DNA of 64,000 nucleotides from NCBI GenBank assembly GCA_964407665.1, contig CAYOWK010000013.1:19737-83736 (forward strand), written 5' to 3'. Within the stretch, counting starts at the first letter, position 1. The number at the start of each line of letters is the position of its first letter. The notes under the pieces were generated by a model that was not told the origin of the DNA, did no database searches, and saw only the letters and a list, made by a program, of their open reading frames with translations. Position numbers and translations under genes: made by a program. Source of the DNA: CAYOWK01 sp964407665 (GTDB lineage Bacteria > Pseudomonadota > Alphaproteobacteria > Caulobacterales > Hyphomonadaceae). Shown piece by piece: positions 26,684-35,270 of the stretch.

Positions 26684-27904
26684 CTATGCCGCCATGATCA
26701 TCTGAGCCATGATGTTGCGCTGGACCTCGTTCGAACCGGCGTAGATCGAGGTCTTCCGGTTGTTGAAGTACGCGCCGGCGGCGGGGACCAGATAGTCGGG
26801 CACGGGAAGCGGCTCGTTGGTGCGGCCCTCGATGTGGGCGTAGACGTCCTGCACGAACGGGAAGCCCTGATCGCCAGCGGCTTCGAGCACGAGTTCCGTC
26901 ACCTTCTGGCCGATCTCGGAGCCGCGCGTCTTCATCAGCGACGACATCGCGCCCACCGACTGGCCGGCGGCCAGCGAGGAGAAGATGCGGCGCTCGGTGA
27001 AGTCGAGAGCGTCGATCTGGATCGAGATTTCCGCGGCCTTGCGGGCAAAATCCGGGTCCTCGATCAGCGGGCGGCCGTTGGCCTCCTGCAGCTCGGCGAT
27101 GTGCATCGCCTTGTTCAGGGCGCTGCGGCAGCTGGGGGCGTAGGCGGCGCCGCGCTCGAAGGTCAGCAGGTATTTGGCGCAGGTCCAGCCCTCGCCTTCT
27201 CCGCCGATGCGCTGGTCAACCGGGACCTTCACGTTGTCGAAGAAGACCGAGTTGATCTCCTGTTCGCCCGGGGGCGTGTCGTCGAGAGTGTTGATCGGCG
27301 AGATGGTGATGCCGGGCGACTTCATGTCGATCAGCAGGAAGGAGATGCCGAGCTGCTTCTTCTCTTCCTTCGAGGTGCGGACGAGGCAGAAGATCCAGTC
27401 GGCCCATTGGGCGTACGTGGTCCAGGTTTTCGTGCCGTTGACGATGTAGTGGTCGCCCTCGCGGCGGGCCGTCATCTGAAGGCCGGCGAGGTCAGACCCG
27501 GCGCCCGGCTCGGAATAGCCCTGGCACCACCAGACGTCAGCGCTGCGGATCGGCGGCAGGAAGCGGTCTTTCTGTTCCTGCGTGCCGAACTTCATGATGA
27601 CCGGGGCGCACATGCGCACGCCCATCGAGCCGTTGCGCGGCGTGCCGGCCAGCGAGCATTCCATCTCGAAGATGTACTTCTGGGTCTGGTTCCAGTCCGG
27701 ACCGCCGTATTCGACGGGCCAGTTCGGCGTCATCCAGCCCTTGCTGGCCAGCGCCTTGAGCCAGGCCTTCTGCCACGTCTCGTCGAGAGAGTGGTTCTTG
27801 GACATCACGATGCGCTTCTTGAAATCCTCGGTGAAGATTTCGGCGATGCCCGCGCGGACTTCGTCGCGGAACTTGATGTCTTCGGCGGTGAACTCGAGAT
27901 CCAT
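26684..27904 (-). CDS. Acyl-CoA dehydrogenase, large-type subunit
   Basis: 406-residue FAD enzyme for alpha,beta-dehydrogenation of acyl-CoA. N-terminal helical domain, flavin-binding middle (CQGYSEPGAGSDLAGL, KTWTTYAQWADW) and C-terminal helical domain ending TSIYAGSNEVQRNIMAQMIM. In most families the catalytic Glu is in IYEGTNE; here the aligned position is Ala, as in the large subunits of heteromeric pairs such as those for pimeloyl-CoA and steroid side chains. The second acyl-CoA dehydrogenase of the window (30812) may be the partner. Starts 2 bases after the ABM-domain gene stop, so the two are coupled. Confidence 0.92.
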   Translation of the reverse strand: MDLEFTAEDIKFRDEVRAGIAEIFTEDFKKRIVMSKNHSLDETWQKAWLKALASKGWMTPNWPVEYGGPDWNQTQKYIFEMECSLAGTPRNGSMGVRMCAPVIMKFGTQEQKDRFLPPIRSADVWWCQGYSEPGAGSDLAGLQMTARREGDHYIVNGTKTWTTYAQWADWIFCLVRTSKEEKKQLGISFLLIDMKSPGITISPINTLDDTPPGEQEINSVFFDNVKVPVDQRIGGEGEGWTCAKYLLTFERGAAYAPSCRSALNKAMHIAELQEANGRPLIEDPDFARKAAEISIQIDALDFTERRIFSSLAAGQSVGAMSSLMKTRGSEIGQKVTELVLEAAGDQGFPFVQDVYAHIEGRTNEPLPVPDYLVPAAGAYFNNRKTSIYAGSNEVQRNIMAQMIMAA

Positions 27905-27906
27905 GA

Positions 27907-28197
27907 CTATTTCACCTTGTCCATGCGGGTGACTTTCGGCGGACCGGCGAGGAACGGGCCCATCGCCTTGCCCAGACGTTTGAAGTGCTCAAAGCCGCGG
28001 TGGGCGTCAACCGCCGCCTGATCCGCGTACTGTTCCATGAAGATGTAGGTGGAGGGCGTGTCGCGCACCTTGAACAGGGCGTACAGCAGCACGCCCGGCT
28101 CATTCGCGTTCACGGCGGCCTCGAGCTCGCGCGCGACGGCTTCGAATTCCTCGTTCTTGCCATCCAGGATGGTCAGTTCGGCTACTGCGCCAATCAT
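27907..28197 (-). CDS. Antibiotic-biosynthesis monooxygenase (ABM) domain protein
   Basis: 96-residue single ferredoxin-like domain: begins with GAVAELTILDGKNEEFEAVARELEAAV and has GVLLYALFKVRD and HFKRLGKAMGPFL segments typical of ABM-fold proteins, which oxidise quinol-like substrates or serve as small dimeric catalysts. Immediately upstream of, and cotranscribed with, the acyl-CoA dehydrogenase. Likely substrate unknown. Confidence 0.85.
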   Translation of the reverse strand: MIGAVAELTILDGKNEEFEAVARELEAAVNANEPGVLLYALFKVRDTPSTYIFMEQYADQAAVDAHRGFEHFKRLGKAMGPFLAGPPKVTRMDKVK

Positions 28198-28274
28198 ATC
28201 TTGTCTCCCCGATATGGGAGGCAGGATACGCGGCGCAGCGCCAATGTCACCCGGTCAGTCGTCGCAGGAGCGCC

Positions 28275-29300
28275 CTACTCGTTCTCGGCTACGGGGGCGG
28301 TGGTCAGGCCCCGGCGCTCGTCTTCGCGGGCGCCGGCCAGGATGCCGGGGAGCGAATAATTCCCCTCGTGGCAGGCATACTCGAACATCTGCCCGGGAGA
28401 CTGCTTCATCGGCATCTGGGCTTTCCATGGCTGGGTGTAGATCTTGGGATCCTCAACCGTGAATTCATACAGGATCTGGTCGTCAGCCACGCGCGTGAAG
28501 CGCTCCGTCACCTTGCCGTCCGGTGAGAGGAAGAAGGAGTTGGCGAAGAAGGTACGCAGCGATTCGCCCGGATTGAAGTTGGTGGTCTCGACCACCAGGG
28601 TATCGCCATCCCAGCTTCCCTTCGAGTTCCCGAGCCACTGCGGGTTGGAGTCGAAGGCGCCTTTCAGAGGGATGATGCGGGCGTCATGGTTCATCTCGAC
28701 AAGGATCACCACGTGATCCGGAGCCTGAACGAACTGGTACGTGTTGTTGTACATCACGTTGATCATCGGCGGGCCGCCGGTCGAGCCGAAACCGACGAGG
28801 CACCGCTCTGCCATCGGGCGAGCTTCGGGGCCGTCAAACGTGCCGCGCACGAAGGCGAGCTGCGTGTCGAAGGTCTTGCGGCCCTCGGCGCTGTAGGGAA
28901 GTTTCCCGTTCGGCGGATCTACGATCCAGGAGGAGCGGATCTCACCGTTGACCTTCGCGAACTCGCTGCCGGCGTCCACCCAGAAGGAGTTGTAGCCGCC
29001 GACGTCGCCGGCCTTGGGGGCGCCAGAACTGGGGTCTGTCGGGCGGGCGTCACGGGCGGCGTACTCGGCGCGCATCTTCTCGATCTGCGCCGCCTGCTCG
29101 GGGGTGACCACAAGCGACTTGAACTGCGGCGCACGCTCAAGGCTGGTGAGCGAGACGTTGGTCCAGAAACCCTGGAGATCGGGCTTGCCGTCCACCGTGC
29201 GGGGCGGCTGGTAGGCGCCGGATTCTGCGGGGCCGGCCTGAGCGAATGCAGGGGCCGCAAATGCAGCCAGACAGACCATTCCTGCGAGCGCGTATTTCAT
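28275..29300 (-). CDS. Secreted protein of unknown function
   Basis: 341 residues. The signal peptide (MKYALAGMVCLAAFAAPAFA, cleaved near AQA) and a mature part starting with GKPDLQGFWTNVSLTSLERAP are typical of a family widespread in alpha- and gammaproteobacteria without known activity. Conserved aromatic and glycine motifs (GYNSFWVDAG, NSKGSWDGDTLVVETTNF) suggest a beta-rich fold. GAGGAGG precedes ATG 29300, which decides this start over an open frame extending to 29489. Confidence 0.85.
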   Translation of the reverse strand: MKYALAGMVCLAAFAAPAFAQAGPAESGAYQPPRTVDGKPDLQGFWTNVSLTSLERAPQFKSLVVTPEQAAQIEKMRAEYAARDARPTDPSSGAPKAGDVGGYNSFWVDAGSEFAKVNGEIRSSWIVDPPNGKLPYSAEGRKTFDTQLAFVRGTFDGPEARPMAERCLVGFGSTGGPPMINVMYNNTYQFVQAPDHVVILVEMNHDARIIPLKGAFDSNPQWLGNSKGSWDGDTLVVETTNFNPGESLRTFFANSFFLSPDGKVTERFTRVADDQILYEFTVEDPKIYTQPWKAQMPMKQSPGQMFEYACHEGNYSLPGILAGAREDERRGLTTAPVAENE

Positions 29301-29456
29301 TGTGGTGTCCTCCTCACGGTGATGCGCGCCCGAACGAGTCGCGCGCCCTGCCGCTTTGGCGCGCAGCATAGGCAGAAAAGCGGGGAAGTCACGAGGCGCA
29401 GCCTGCCGTAACGGTAACGAGCGCGTTAGCCCCTTGAGCGTCCACAGAAATACAGA

Positions 29457-29480
29457 AAGGGCGCGGAGACCCGCGCCCTT
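29457..29480 (-). terminator. Intrinsic terminator of the crotonase gene
   Basis: AAGGGCGCGG and CCGCGCCCTT form a perfect 10-bp stem with a 4-base loop (29457-29480), 26 bases beyond the stop of the gene at 29506 on the minus strand. In that strand a T-rich tail (TCTGTATTTCTG) follows. Confidence 0.75.
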
Positions 29481-29505
29481 CCCGATCAAGCGGTTCGTGT
29501 GAGGC

Positions 29506-30297
29506 CTACTGGCCCGTGAAGGTGGGCTCGCGCTTCTCGAGGATCGCGGCGACGCCCTCTTCGTGGTCCTTGGTGTGGTGCATCAGACCCTGGGCGGCGG
29601 CCGACATTTCCATGATGGTGTCGTAGTTCGCCTGGGTGCCGTTGCGCAGGAGCTGCTTCGCGACGCGCAGCGATTGCGGCGGCATCTTCGCGATCTTGTT
29701 GGCGAGCGCCATGGCTTCCGGCATCAGCTGGTCGCCCGGCACAACCTTCGAGACGAGGCCCCATTCCTGGGCGGTCTTTGCGTCGATGAGGTCGCCCGTG
29801 AACAGGAGCTCGCAGGCGCGGCTCATGCCGATCACGCGCGGCAACAGCCAGGCGCCGCCGTCGCCGGGGATGAGGCCGAGCTTGAGGAAGGTGACGCCGT
29901 ACTTGGCGTTGTCGGCGGAGATGCGGATGTCGGCCATGCAGGCGACGTCACAGCCAAGCCCGACCGCAGCGCCGTTCACGGCGGCAATCAGGGGGATTTC
30001 GAGGTTGTAGAGGGCGCGCACGATCATGTGCACGCCGTTCTTGTAGTTGTCTCGCACTTCGGCCGGGTTGCCGGCAAACGAGCCGACGCGGTCGCGCATC
30101 GCCTTGACGTTGCCGCCGGCGGAGAAGCCCTTGCCCGCGCCAGTGAGAATGGCGGCGCGGATGGAGTGGTCCTTGTTGATCTGGGCGCAGGCGTCGCGGA
30201 CGGCCTCGCCATCACCGGGCTCGCCCAGGGCGTTCATGGCGTCCGGACGGTTCAGCGTGAGGATCGCGATCGGACCCTGTTTTTCGAGCGTGATCAT
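29506..30297 (-). CDS. Crotonase-family protein without the canonical catalytic Glu pair
   Basis: 263 residues with the enoyl-CoA hydratase fold: oxyanion-hole segments FSAGGNV and NGAAVGLGC, and LGLIPGDGGAWLLPR. In rat hydratase the catalytic pair is Glu144 and Glu164; counting across the conserved NG...GC region, the positions are Asp117 and Phe137 here. Hydration by the normal mechanism is therefore doubtful and another crotonase activity (isomerase, hydrolase, or a modified hydratase) is possible. It is flanked by acyl-CoA dehydrogenases. Confidence 0.88.
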   Translation of the reverse strand: MITLEKQGPIAILTLNRPDAMNALGEPGDGEAVRDACAQINKDHSIRAAILTGAGKGFSAGGNVKAMRDRVGSFAGNPAEVRDNYKNGVHMIVRALYNLEIPLIAAVNGAAVGLGCDVACMADIRISADNAKYGVTFLKLGLIPGDGGAWLLPRVIGMSRACELLFTGDLIDAKTAQEWGLVSKVVPGDQLMPEAMALANKIAKMPPQSLRVAKQLLRNGTQANYDTIMEMSAAAQGLMHHTKDHEEGVAAILEKREPTFTGQ

Positions 30298-30422
30298 GTG
30301 GCGGCGGCTCCCCTGAGGATGATTTGCCTCCGCGCATAGCGGTCAAGGACCGTTGGGGGAAGAGGTATGCCGAGAGTGATCAGTAAGAGTTGAGATTCAG
30401 CGGCGGCGCTGTTCCGGCCCCT

Positions 30423-30770
30423 TCAGCAGTAAGGTGCGTTCGCGTCGGCCTCCGTCGCCCGGACGGCGATAGCGCTTACTGGCCAGCTCGATGGGCAGGA
30501 TTCGGAGACACCTTCCAACTGGCCCACGCTGGTATCGCAGGTCCAGTCGACACGTGTTGGAAGACCTCCCCACACCCCGATCTCAATCGCTTCTTCAGCC
30601 GGTACCTCCAGCCTTCGCGCACTTCCACCATCAAATCTAAAAGAGCAGGACGCGACGCCGACCTGGCTTTCGACGGTCAGACTCTGAGGCCGGAAAATCC
30701 ACCAAAGCGCGGAAATCAGAAGCGGCGCCGCCACAGCCAGAAAGACCAAATGGCGACGCCGCAAAGTCAT
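30423..30770 (-). CDS. Small single-helix hypothetical protein
   Basis: 115 residues with an N-terminal membrane helix or signal anchor (LVFLAVAAPLLISALWWIF) after a basic MTLRRRH. Four cysteines in the remainder (SCSFRF, WTCDTS, ESCPSSW, PYC) suggest a periplasmic disulfide-bonded domain. Less GC-biased codons than its neighbours. Unknown family. Confidence 0.6.
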   Translation of the reverse strand: MTLRRRHLVFLAVAAPLLISALWWIFRPQSLTVESQVGVASCSFRFDGGSARRLEVPAEEAIEIGVWGGLPTRVDWTCDTSVGQLEGVSESCPSSWPVSAIAVRATEADANAPYC

Positions 30771-30811
30771 TGAGTTCAGTTCCGGACTTGGCCCAAGAAC
30801 CGCAAGCTAGT

Positions 30812-31957
30812 TTACGCAGCCGCCTTCGCCGAGAGCGCGGCGTAGCGCTTCAGGTGGAAGTCGACGTCGCCGAACTGGCTGTTGATCATCGTCAGGCGCT
30901 TGAAGAAGTGGCCGACGTTGAGTTCGTCGGTCATGCCCATGCCGCCGTGGATCTGCACGGCTTCCTGGGAAACCAGGCGACCGGCCTTGCCGATCTGGAT
31001 CTTGGCGCCCGAAGCCGCCATCGACCGCTCACGAGCCGGTTCGTCCAGTTTCAGGGTGACCATGTAGGTCATCGACATGGACTGCTCGGCCGCCATGAAC
31101 ATGTCGACCATGCGGTGCTGGAGCACCTGGAATGAGGCGATGGCGACGCCGAACTGCTTGCGCTGCTTGGCGTAGTCGATGGTGGCCTGGTTGAGAACCT
31201 TCATGCAGCCGACGGCTTCGGCGCTGAGGGCGGCGATGGCTTCGTCGACGACCTGTTCGATGAGCGGCAGGCCGCCGTCGACGGGGCCGACAACGGCGTC
31301 GGCGCCGACAGCGACGTTCTCGAAGTAGACTTCCGAGGCCCGCAGGCCATCAACGGTCGGGTAGTCGCGGGTCGTGACGCCCTTGGCGGTCTTCGGCACG
31401 ATGAAGACCGTAATGCCGCCAGCGTCGCGCTGGGCGCCGGAGGTGCGGGCCGTGACGATCAGGTGGGTGGCCATCGGAGCGCCAATGGCGACGGCCTTGT
31501 GGCCGTTCAGGACGAAGCCCGACCCGTCCTTTTTGGCGGTCGTCGTGACGTCAGAGAGATTGTAGCGGCCTTTGGGCTCCGAATAGGCGAAGCCGTAGAT
31601 CTCCTCGCCGCCGATGATGCCGGCCAGGTGCTGTTCCTTCTGGGCGGCCGTGCCGGCGTGCTTCAGGAAACCGCCGGCCACGATGACGGTCTGCAGGTAG
31701 GGCTCGATCACAAGGCCCTTGCCCAGCTCTTCCATGACGACCATGGCGTCGACCGGGCCGCCGCCGAAGCCGCCGTCCGCTTCCGAGAACGGGGCGCCAA
31801 GCAGGCCGAGTTCAGCGAACTGGGACCACATTTCCGGGCGCCAGCCCGGCTCGCCGCGGGCGACCTTGCGGCGCGTGTCGAAGTCGTATTGCTCGCGAAC
31901 CAGGCGGGCGACCATGTCGCGCAGGCTGTCCTGTTCGGGTGTGAAATTGAAATCCAT
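30812..31957 (-). CDS. Acyl-CoA dehydrogenase, small-type subunit
   Basis: 381-residue FAD enzyme resembling pimeloyl-CoA dehydrogenase small subunits: flavin-binding FAYSEPKGRYNLSDV, KAVAIGAP and C-terminal QIHGGMGMTDELNVGHFFKRL. Begins MDFNFTPEQDSLRDMV at ATG 31957; the open frame to 32251 has no support. With the large-type gene at 26684 it could form a heteromeric enzyme for ring-fused, branched or dicarboxylic acyl-CoA (inference). Divergent from the DUF3089 gene. Confidence 0.93.
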   Translation of the reverse strand: MDFNFTPEQDSLRDMVARLVREQYDFDTRRKVARGEPGWRPEMWSQFAELGLLGAPFSEADGGFGGGPVDAMVVMEELGKGLVIEPYLQTVIVAGGFLKHAGTAAQKEQHLAGIIGGEEIYGFAYSEPKGRYNLSDVTTTAKKDGSGFVLNGHKAVAIGAPMATHLIVTARTSGAQRDAGGITVFIVPKTAKGVTTRDYPTVDGLRASEVYFENVAVGADAVVGPVDGGLPLIEQVVDEAIAALSAEAVGCMKVLNQATIDYAKQRKQFGVAIASFQVLQHRMVDMFMAAEQSMSMTYMVTLKLDEPARERSMAASGAKIQIGKAGRLVSQEAVQIHGGMGMTDELNVGHFFKRLTMINSQFGDVDFHLKRYAALSAKAAA

Positions 31958-32195
31958 GCAACGTGCTCCCTGTGGGGCCTTTTCTATTTCGTTTGAGGCG
32001 CCGCGCAAGCTCCCGCTCGCGTTTGCGTGAAGGTCGACGCCTCTGCCGCAGCAGAATTTGCCGGAAGATAGCCTCGTCCGTCTGAGGCCGGTCAATTTGC
32101 CGTAGCGGGAATGCCCGGGCGTTGCCGGGAAGTCGCCATGGATTCGCTCGCGTTGAGGGCGTAATCCGGTCTCTCCGGATGGGAGTCGGACGGGG

Positions 32196-33338
32196 ATGAA
32201 AACGTCGAAAAAGGTGCTGATGGGCGCTGGCGCGCTCGCGGTCGCGGCCATTGGCGGCGGATTCGCCTTTCAGGAGAGCCTGTATCTGGCGTCGATCCGG
32301 CCGTCTGGGTCGATGGCGTCCGAACGCGCGCCTGCCCGCCCCGACTATGCCTCAGCGGAATCATGGGCCATCCGCCCGGAAACGGCGCCCCCGGGCGCCT
32401 GGGAAAAGCCATGGGGCATCGACGTCTTCTTCATCCACCCGACATCCGTCCATGGCGGCCGCTGGAACGCGCCGCTGGATGACAGGAACGGGATGCGACG
32501 GCTGGATGAAACGATTCTGCCGACGCATGCCGGGGCGTTCCGGGGTGGCGGGCCCATCTATGCTCCGCGCTATCGCCAGGCCTCTCTCTACGCTGACGTT
32601 ACGTCAGGCGAAGACGCCGGACAGGCTCTGGATCTTGCCTACAGCGACGTGCTGCGGGCGTTCGACCACTACATGGCGAGCGACAACAACGGACGCGGTG
32701 TGATCATCGCGGGCGTCGGCCAGGGCGGAAAGCACGCAGCCCGGTTGCTGAAAGATCGTTTTGCTGACGAGGCTTCGAAGCGCCGTTTGGCGGCCGCCTA
32801 TCTGATCGAGGCCGGAATCAACGCTGACGCAGGCCTGCCCGTCCCGGCCTGCAAGACCCCAACTGATTTCCAGTGCGCTGTCGCCTGGACCAGCGTCGCT
32901 GGCGGTGCGGCCGAGGCGCGGAAGAAAGCCGGCGCGAACCTCGCCTGCATTAACCCGGTCACCTGGGACGTGACGGGAGCTCTGTCGGCGCGTAGCGCGC
33001 ACAAGGGCGCCGCGCACCCGCTGGGGGCTGCCGCCGAGACCCCGAAAACCTACCCGGGCGCGGTGACCGCCCAGTGCGCTAACGGCGTGCTCGCCGTCAG
33101 CGCTCCGGAAGAAGCGGAACTCAAGGAGCCCGGCGGATGGGGTGCGCGCTACAGGCCGTCGCGGGTGAACCTGTTCTTCACAGACATAGCCCTGAACGCC
33201 GGCGAGCGGGCGCGGGCCGCAAGTTCATGGCTGGAGGAGAACGAGCCGAAGCCCGCGACGCCCCTGCCTCCCGTCCGCGATCTGCCGGAAGCGCCGATCT
33301 TCCGCGAGGACGGGATCATTGACCGGATCGAGCCCTGA
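32196..33338 (+). CDS. DUF3089 protein lacking the serine nucleophile
   Basis: 380 residues. An N-terminal membrane anchor or signal (KVLMGAGALAVAAIGGGFAF) precedes the DUF3089 alpha/beta-hydrolase-like domain: DVFFIHPTSVHGGRW, NAPLDD, IYAPRYRQASLYADV and AYSDVLRAFDHYM are typical. The nucleophile elbow, normally GHSQG, is GVGQG (residues 173-177), so the serine is Gly175 and the His is Val174. The hydrolase is probably inactive or has another role. GGGAG is a few bases before ATG. Confidence 0.88.
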   Translation: MKTSKKVLMGAGALAVAAIGGGFAFQESLYLASIRPSGSMASERAPARPDYASAESWAIRPETAPPGAWEKPWGIDVFFIHPTSVHGGRWNAPLDDRNGMRRLDETILPTHAGAFRGGGPIYAPRYRQASLYADVTSGEDAGQALDLAYSDVLRAFDHYMASDNNGRGVIIAGVGQGGKHAARLLKDRFADEASKRRLAAAYLIEAGINADAGLPVPACKTPTDFQCAVAWTSVAGGAAEARKKAGANLACINPVTWDVTGALSARSAHKGAAHPLGAAAETPKTYPGAVTAQCANGVLAVSAPEEAELKEPGGWGARYRPSRVNLFFTDIALNAGERARAASSWLEENEPKPATPLPPVRDLPEAPIFREDGIIDRIEP

Positions 33339-33361
33339 AGCGTCGATCCGGTCAAAACGGA

Positions 33362-33832
33362 TCAGACGTCGGCGGCGACCTTCATCGACACGATCTTGCC
33401 GGGTTTTTTCGGCGGCTCGCCTTTCGGCAGCTTGTCGACGTTTTCCATGCCGTCCGTGACTTCGCCCCAGACCGTGTACTGCTTGTCGAGGAAGCGGGCG
33501 TCGTCGAAGACGATGAAGAACTGGCTGTCGGCGCTGTTCGGGTTCTGGGCGCGCGCCATCGAGCAGATGCCGCGGACGTGGGGGATGTCGTTGAACTCGG
33601 CGCGCAGGTTTTCGCCCGAGCCGCCCATGCCGCTGCCATTCGGGCAACCGCCCTGCGCCATGAAGCCCTCAATCACGCGATGGAAGGTGAGACCATCGTA
33701 GAAGCCCTCGCGCGCCAACTCCTTGATACGGGCGACATGCAGCGGGGCCTTGTCCGGGCGCAGCCTGATCGTCACCGGGCCGGTGTCGAGGGTCAGGATG
33801 AGCGTGTTTTCCTTGTCGGTCGTCTGGGTCAT
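33362..33832 (-). CDS. Peptidyl-prolyl cis-trans isomerase (cyclophilin)
   Basis: 156-residue single-domain cyclophilin that catalyses prolyl isomerisation in protein folding. FHRVIEGFMAQGG, MARAQNPNSADSQFF and WGEVTDGMENVDKL are the standard cyclophilin motifs, including the active-site Arg/Gln region. No signal peptide, so cytoplasmic. Its start overlaps the upstream PPIase gene by four bases (ATGA). Confidence 0.94.
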   Translation of the reverse strand: MTQTTDKENTLILTLDTGPVTIRLRPDKAPLHVARIKELAREGFYDGLTFHRVIEGFMAQGGCPNGSGMGGSGENLRAEFNDIPHVRGICSMARAQNPNSADSQFFIVFDDARFLDKQYTVWGEVTDGMENVDKLPKGEPPKKPGKIVSMKVAADV

Positions 33833-34695
33833 TGGGTCGGCAGCTCCACGGCTACGGGTACGGGGGGAAGGTAGCAGGCGTTCTCGTAGGATTCTGTGCG
33901 AAGCCGTTCAAGTGTGGCGGCGTAGAGCGGCCCGTCCGTGCGCTGTACATAGACTGTGGGACGCTGCGCCTCAGGGATGTCGGCGACCACGACCGCCTTC
34001 GAGAGCTTGTCGGCGACAGCCGGCGACATGCGACCGTCGGTCTCCTCCGGTCCGGCCTTGATGGCGCGGATCACGTCGAGCCCGGTCAGCGCCCTGCCCC
34101 AGACGGTGTAACTCGCGTCGAGAACGTCGTTTGCTTCGCGCATGAGGAAGAACTGGGTGTCGGCGCTGTTCGGGTCGTCTGTGCGCGCCATCGAGGTGAC
34201 GCCCGGGCAGTGCAACGCATAGGTTCGCACGGAACCATCCGCCACAAGATCTGCGGTGGCGTCTGGCTGACCGGAAACGATGAAGCCGTCGAGGTAGCCA
34301 AGCTGGCCCGCGCCGCCACGCCCGATCCACTGGACAGGCTTTTCATCCGGTTTGCGGCGGAAGGTGAACTCCTGCTTGAGCTCCGGGTAAGGAGTGGGAA
34401 GCTGGTAGACGGCGGACACTTCCCCGCCCTGAGCCATGAAGTCGCTGATCACGCGGTGAAACGGCAGGGCGTTGTAATTGCCGTCACGGGCGATCTTCCG
34501 GATCTGGGCTACGTGCGCCGGGGCGAAATCCGGCCGGAGCTCGATGAGGACCTCCTGCCGCTTGATGGTGAACTGCAGAAGGTTTTCCGGGTCCACCTTG
34601 CGCCAGTTGGCGGGATCGTCCGCCGGTCCTGCCACGGCCGTAGCCACAGCCGCCATCGAGGCGGCCGCCAAAATCAACGCCTTGCGAAACATCAC
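33829..34695 (-). CDS. Exported peptidyl-prolyl isomerase
   Basis: 288-residue cyclophilin with an N-terminal signal peptide (FRKALILAAASMAAVATAVA). The catalytic core has LPFHRVISDFMAQGGE and MARTDDPNSADTQFFLM, and the protein carries an insertion with FRRKPDEKPVQWIGRGG and a C-terminal extension. Likely a periplasmic foldase. Four-base overlaps link it to coaD upstream and to the small cyclophilin downstream. Confidence 0.92.
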   Translation of the reverse strand: MMFRKALILAAASMAAVATAVAGPADDPANWRKVDPENLLQFTIKRQEVLIELRPDFAPAHVAQIRKIARDGNYNALPFHRVISDFMAQGGEVSAVYQLPTPYPELKQEFTFRRKPDEKPVQWIGRGGAGQLGYLDGFIVSGQPDATADLVADGSVRTYALHCPGVTSMARTDDPNSADTQFFLMREANDVLDASYTVWGRALTGLDVIRAIKAGPEETDGRMSPAVADKLSKAVVVADIPEAQRPTVYVQRTDGPLYAATLERLRTESYENACYLPPVPVAVELPTQ

Positions 34696-35198
34696 GATCT
34701 GTTCCCGTTCGACCCATACCGCTCCAGCAGACGCGCATTCACGTCCGCCGGCACGAACAGATCGGACCTTCCGCCGAGCCGCGCAATCTCTTTTACCAGT
34801 CGCGAAGACACGGCCTGGTGAGCGGGATCGGCCATCAGGAAGACGGTTTCGATGTCGTGGTTCATCCGCTGGTTCATCGCGACCATCTGGAATTCGTATT
34901 CGAAGTCCGACACGGCGCGCAGGCCGCGGACGATGATGTTCGCTCCGCAGTCCTCGGCGAAATGGATCAGGAGGTTCTCGAACGGACGGGCCTCGATCTC
35001 GATCCCGGGGCCCAGCCGCCGGGTTTCGCGCATGACCATTTCCACCCGCTCTTCGAGGCTGAACAGGGGGCCCTTGTCGCGGTTGACCGCGACGCCGATG
35101 ATCAGCTTGTCGACCAGCTTGACAGCACGCCCGATGATATCGAGGTGGCCGTTCGTGATGGGATCAAACGTCCCCGGATATAGTCCGACCCGCTGCAC
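34692..35198 (-). CDS. coaD: Phosphopantetheine adenylyltransferase
   Basis: 168 residues. Adds AMP to phosphopantetheine to make dephospho-CoA, the fourth step of CoA synthesis. The nucleotide-binding GLYPGTFDPITNGHLDII (T/HxGH) and the C-terminal VSSRLVKEIARLGG (ISSTxVR-like) are both present. Full length and overlapping the exported cyclophilin gene by four bases. Confidence 0.96.
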   Translation of the reverse strand: MQRVGLYPGTFDPITNGHLDIIGRAVKLVDKLIIGVAVNRDKGPLFSLEERVEMVMRETRRLGPGIEIEARPFENLLIHFAEDCGANIIVRGLRAVSDFEYEFQMVAMNQRMNHDIETVFLMADPAHQAVSSRLVKEIARLGGRSDLFVPADVNARLLERYGSNGNRS

Positions 35199-35270
35199 CT
35201 GCCGCCTCCCAAGCCCGCCGCGGCCTTGCGTGCCGGAGCGCTATCGCCCTGTCTCCGCCCGGGCTGCCTG

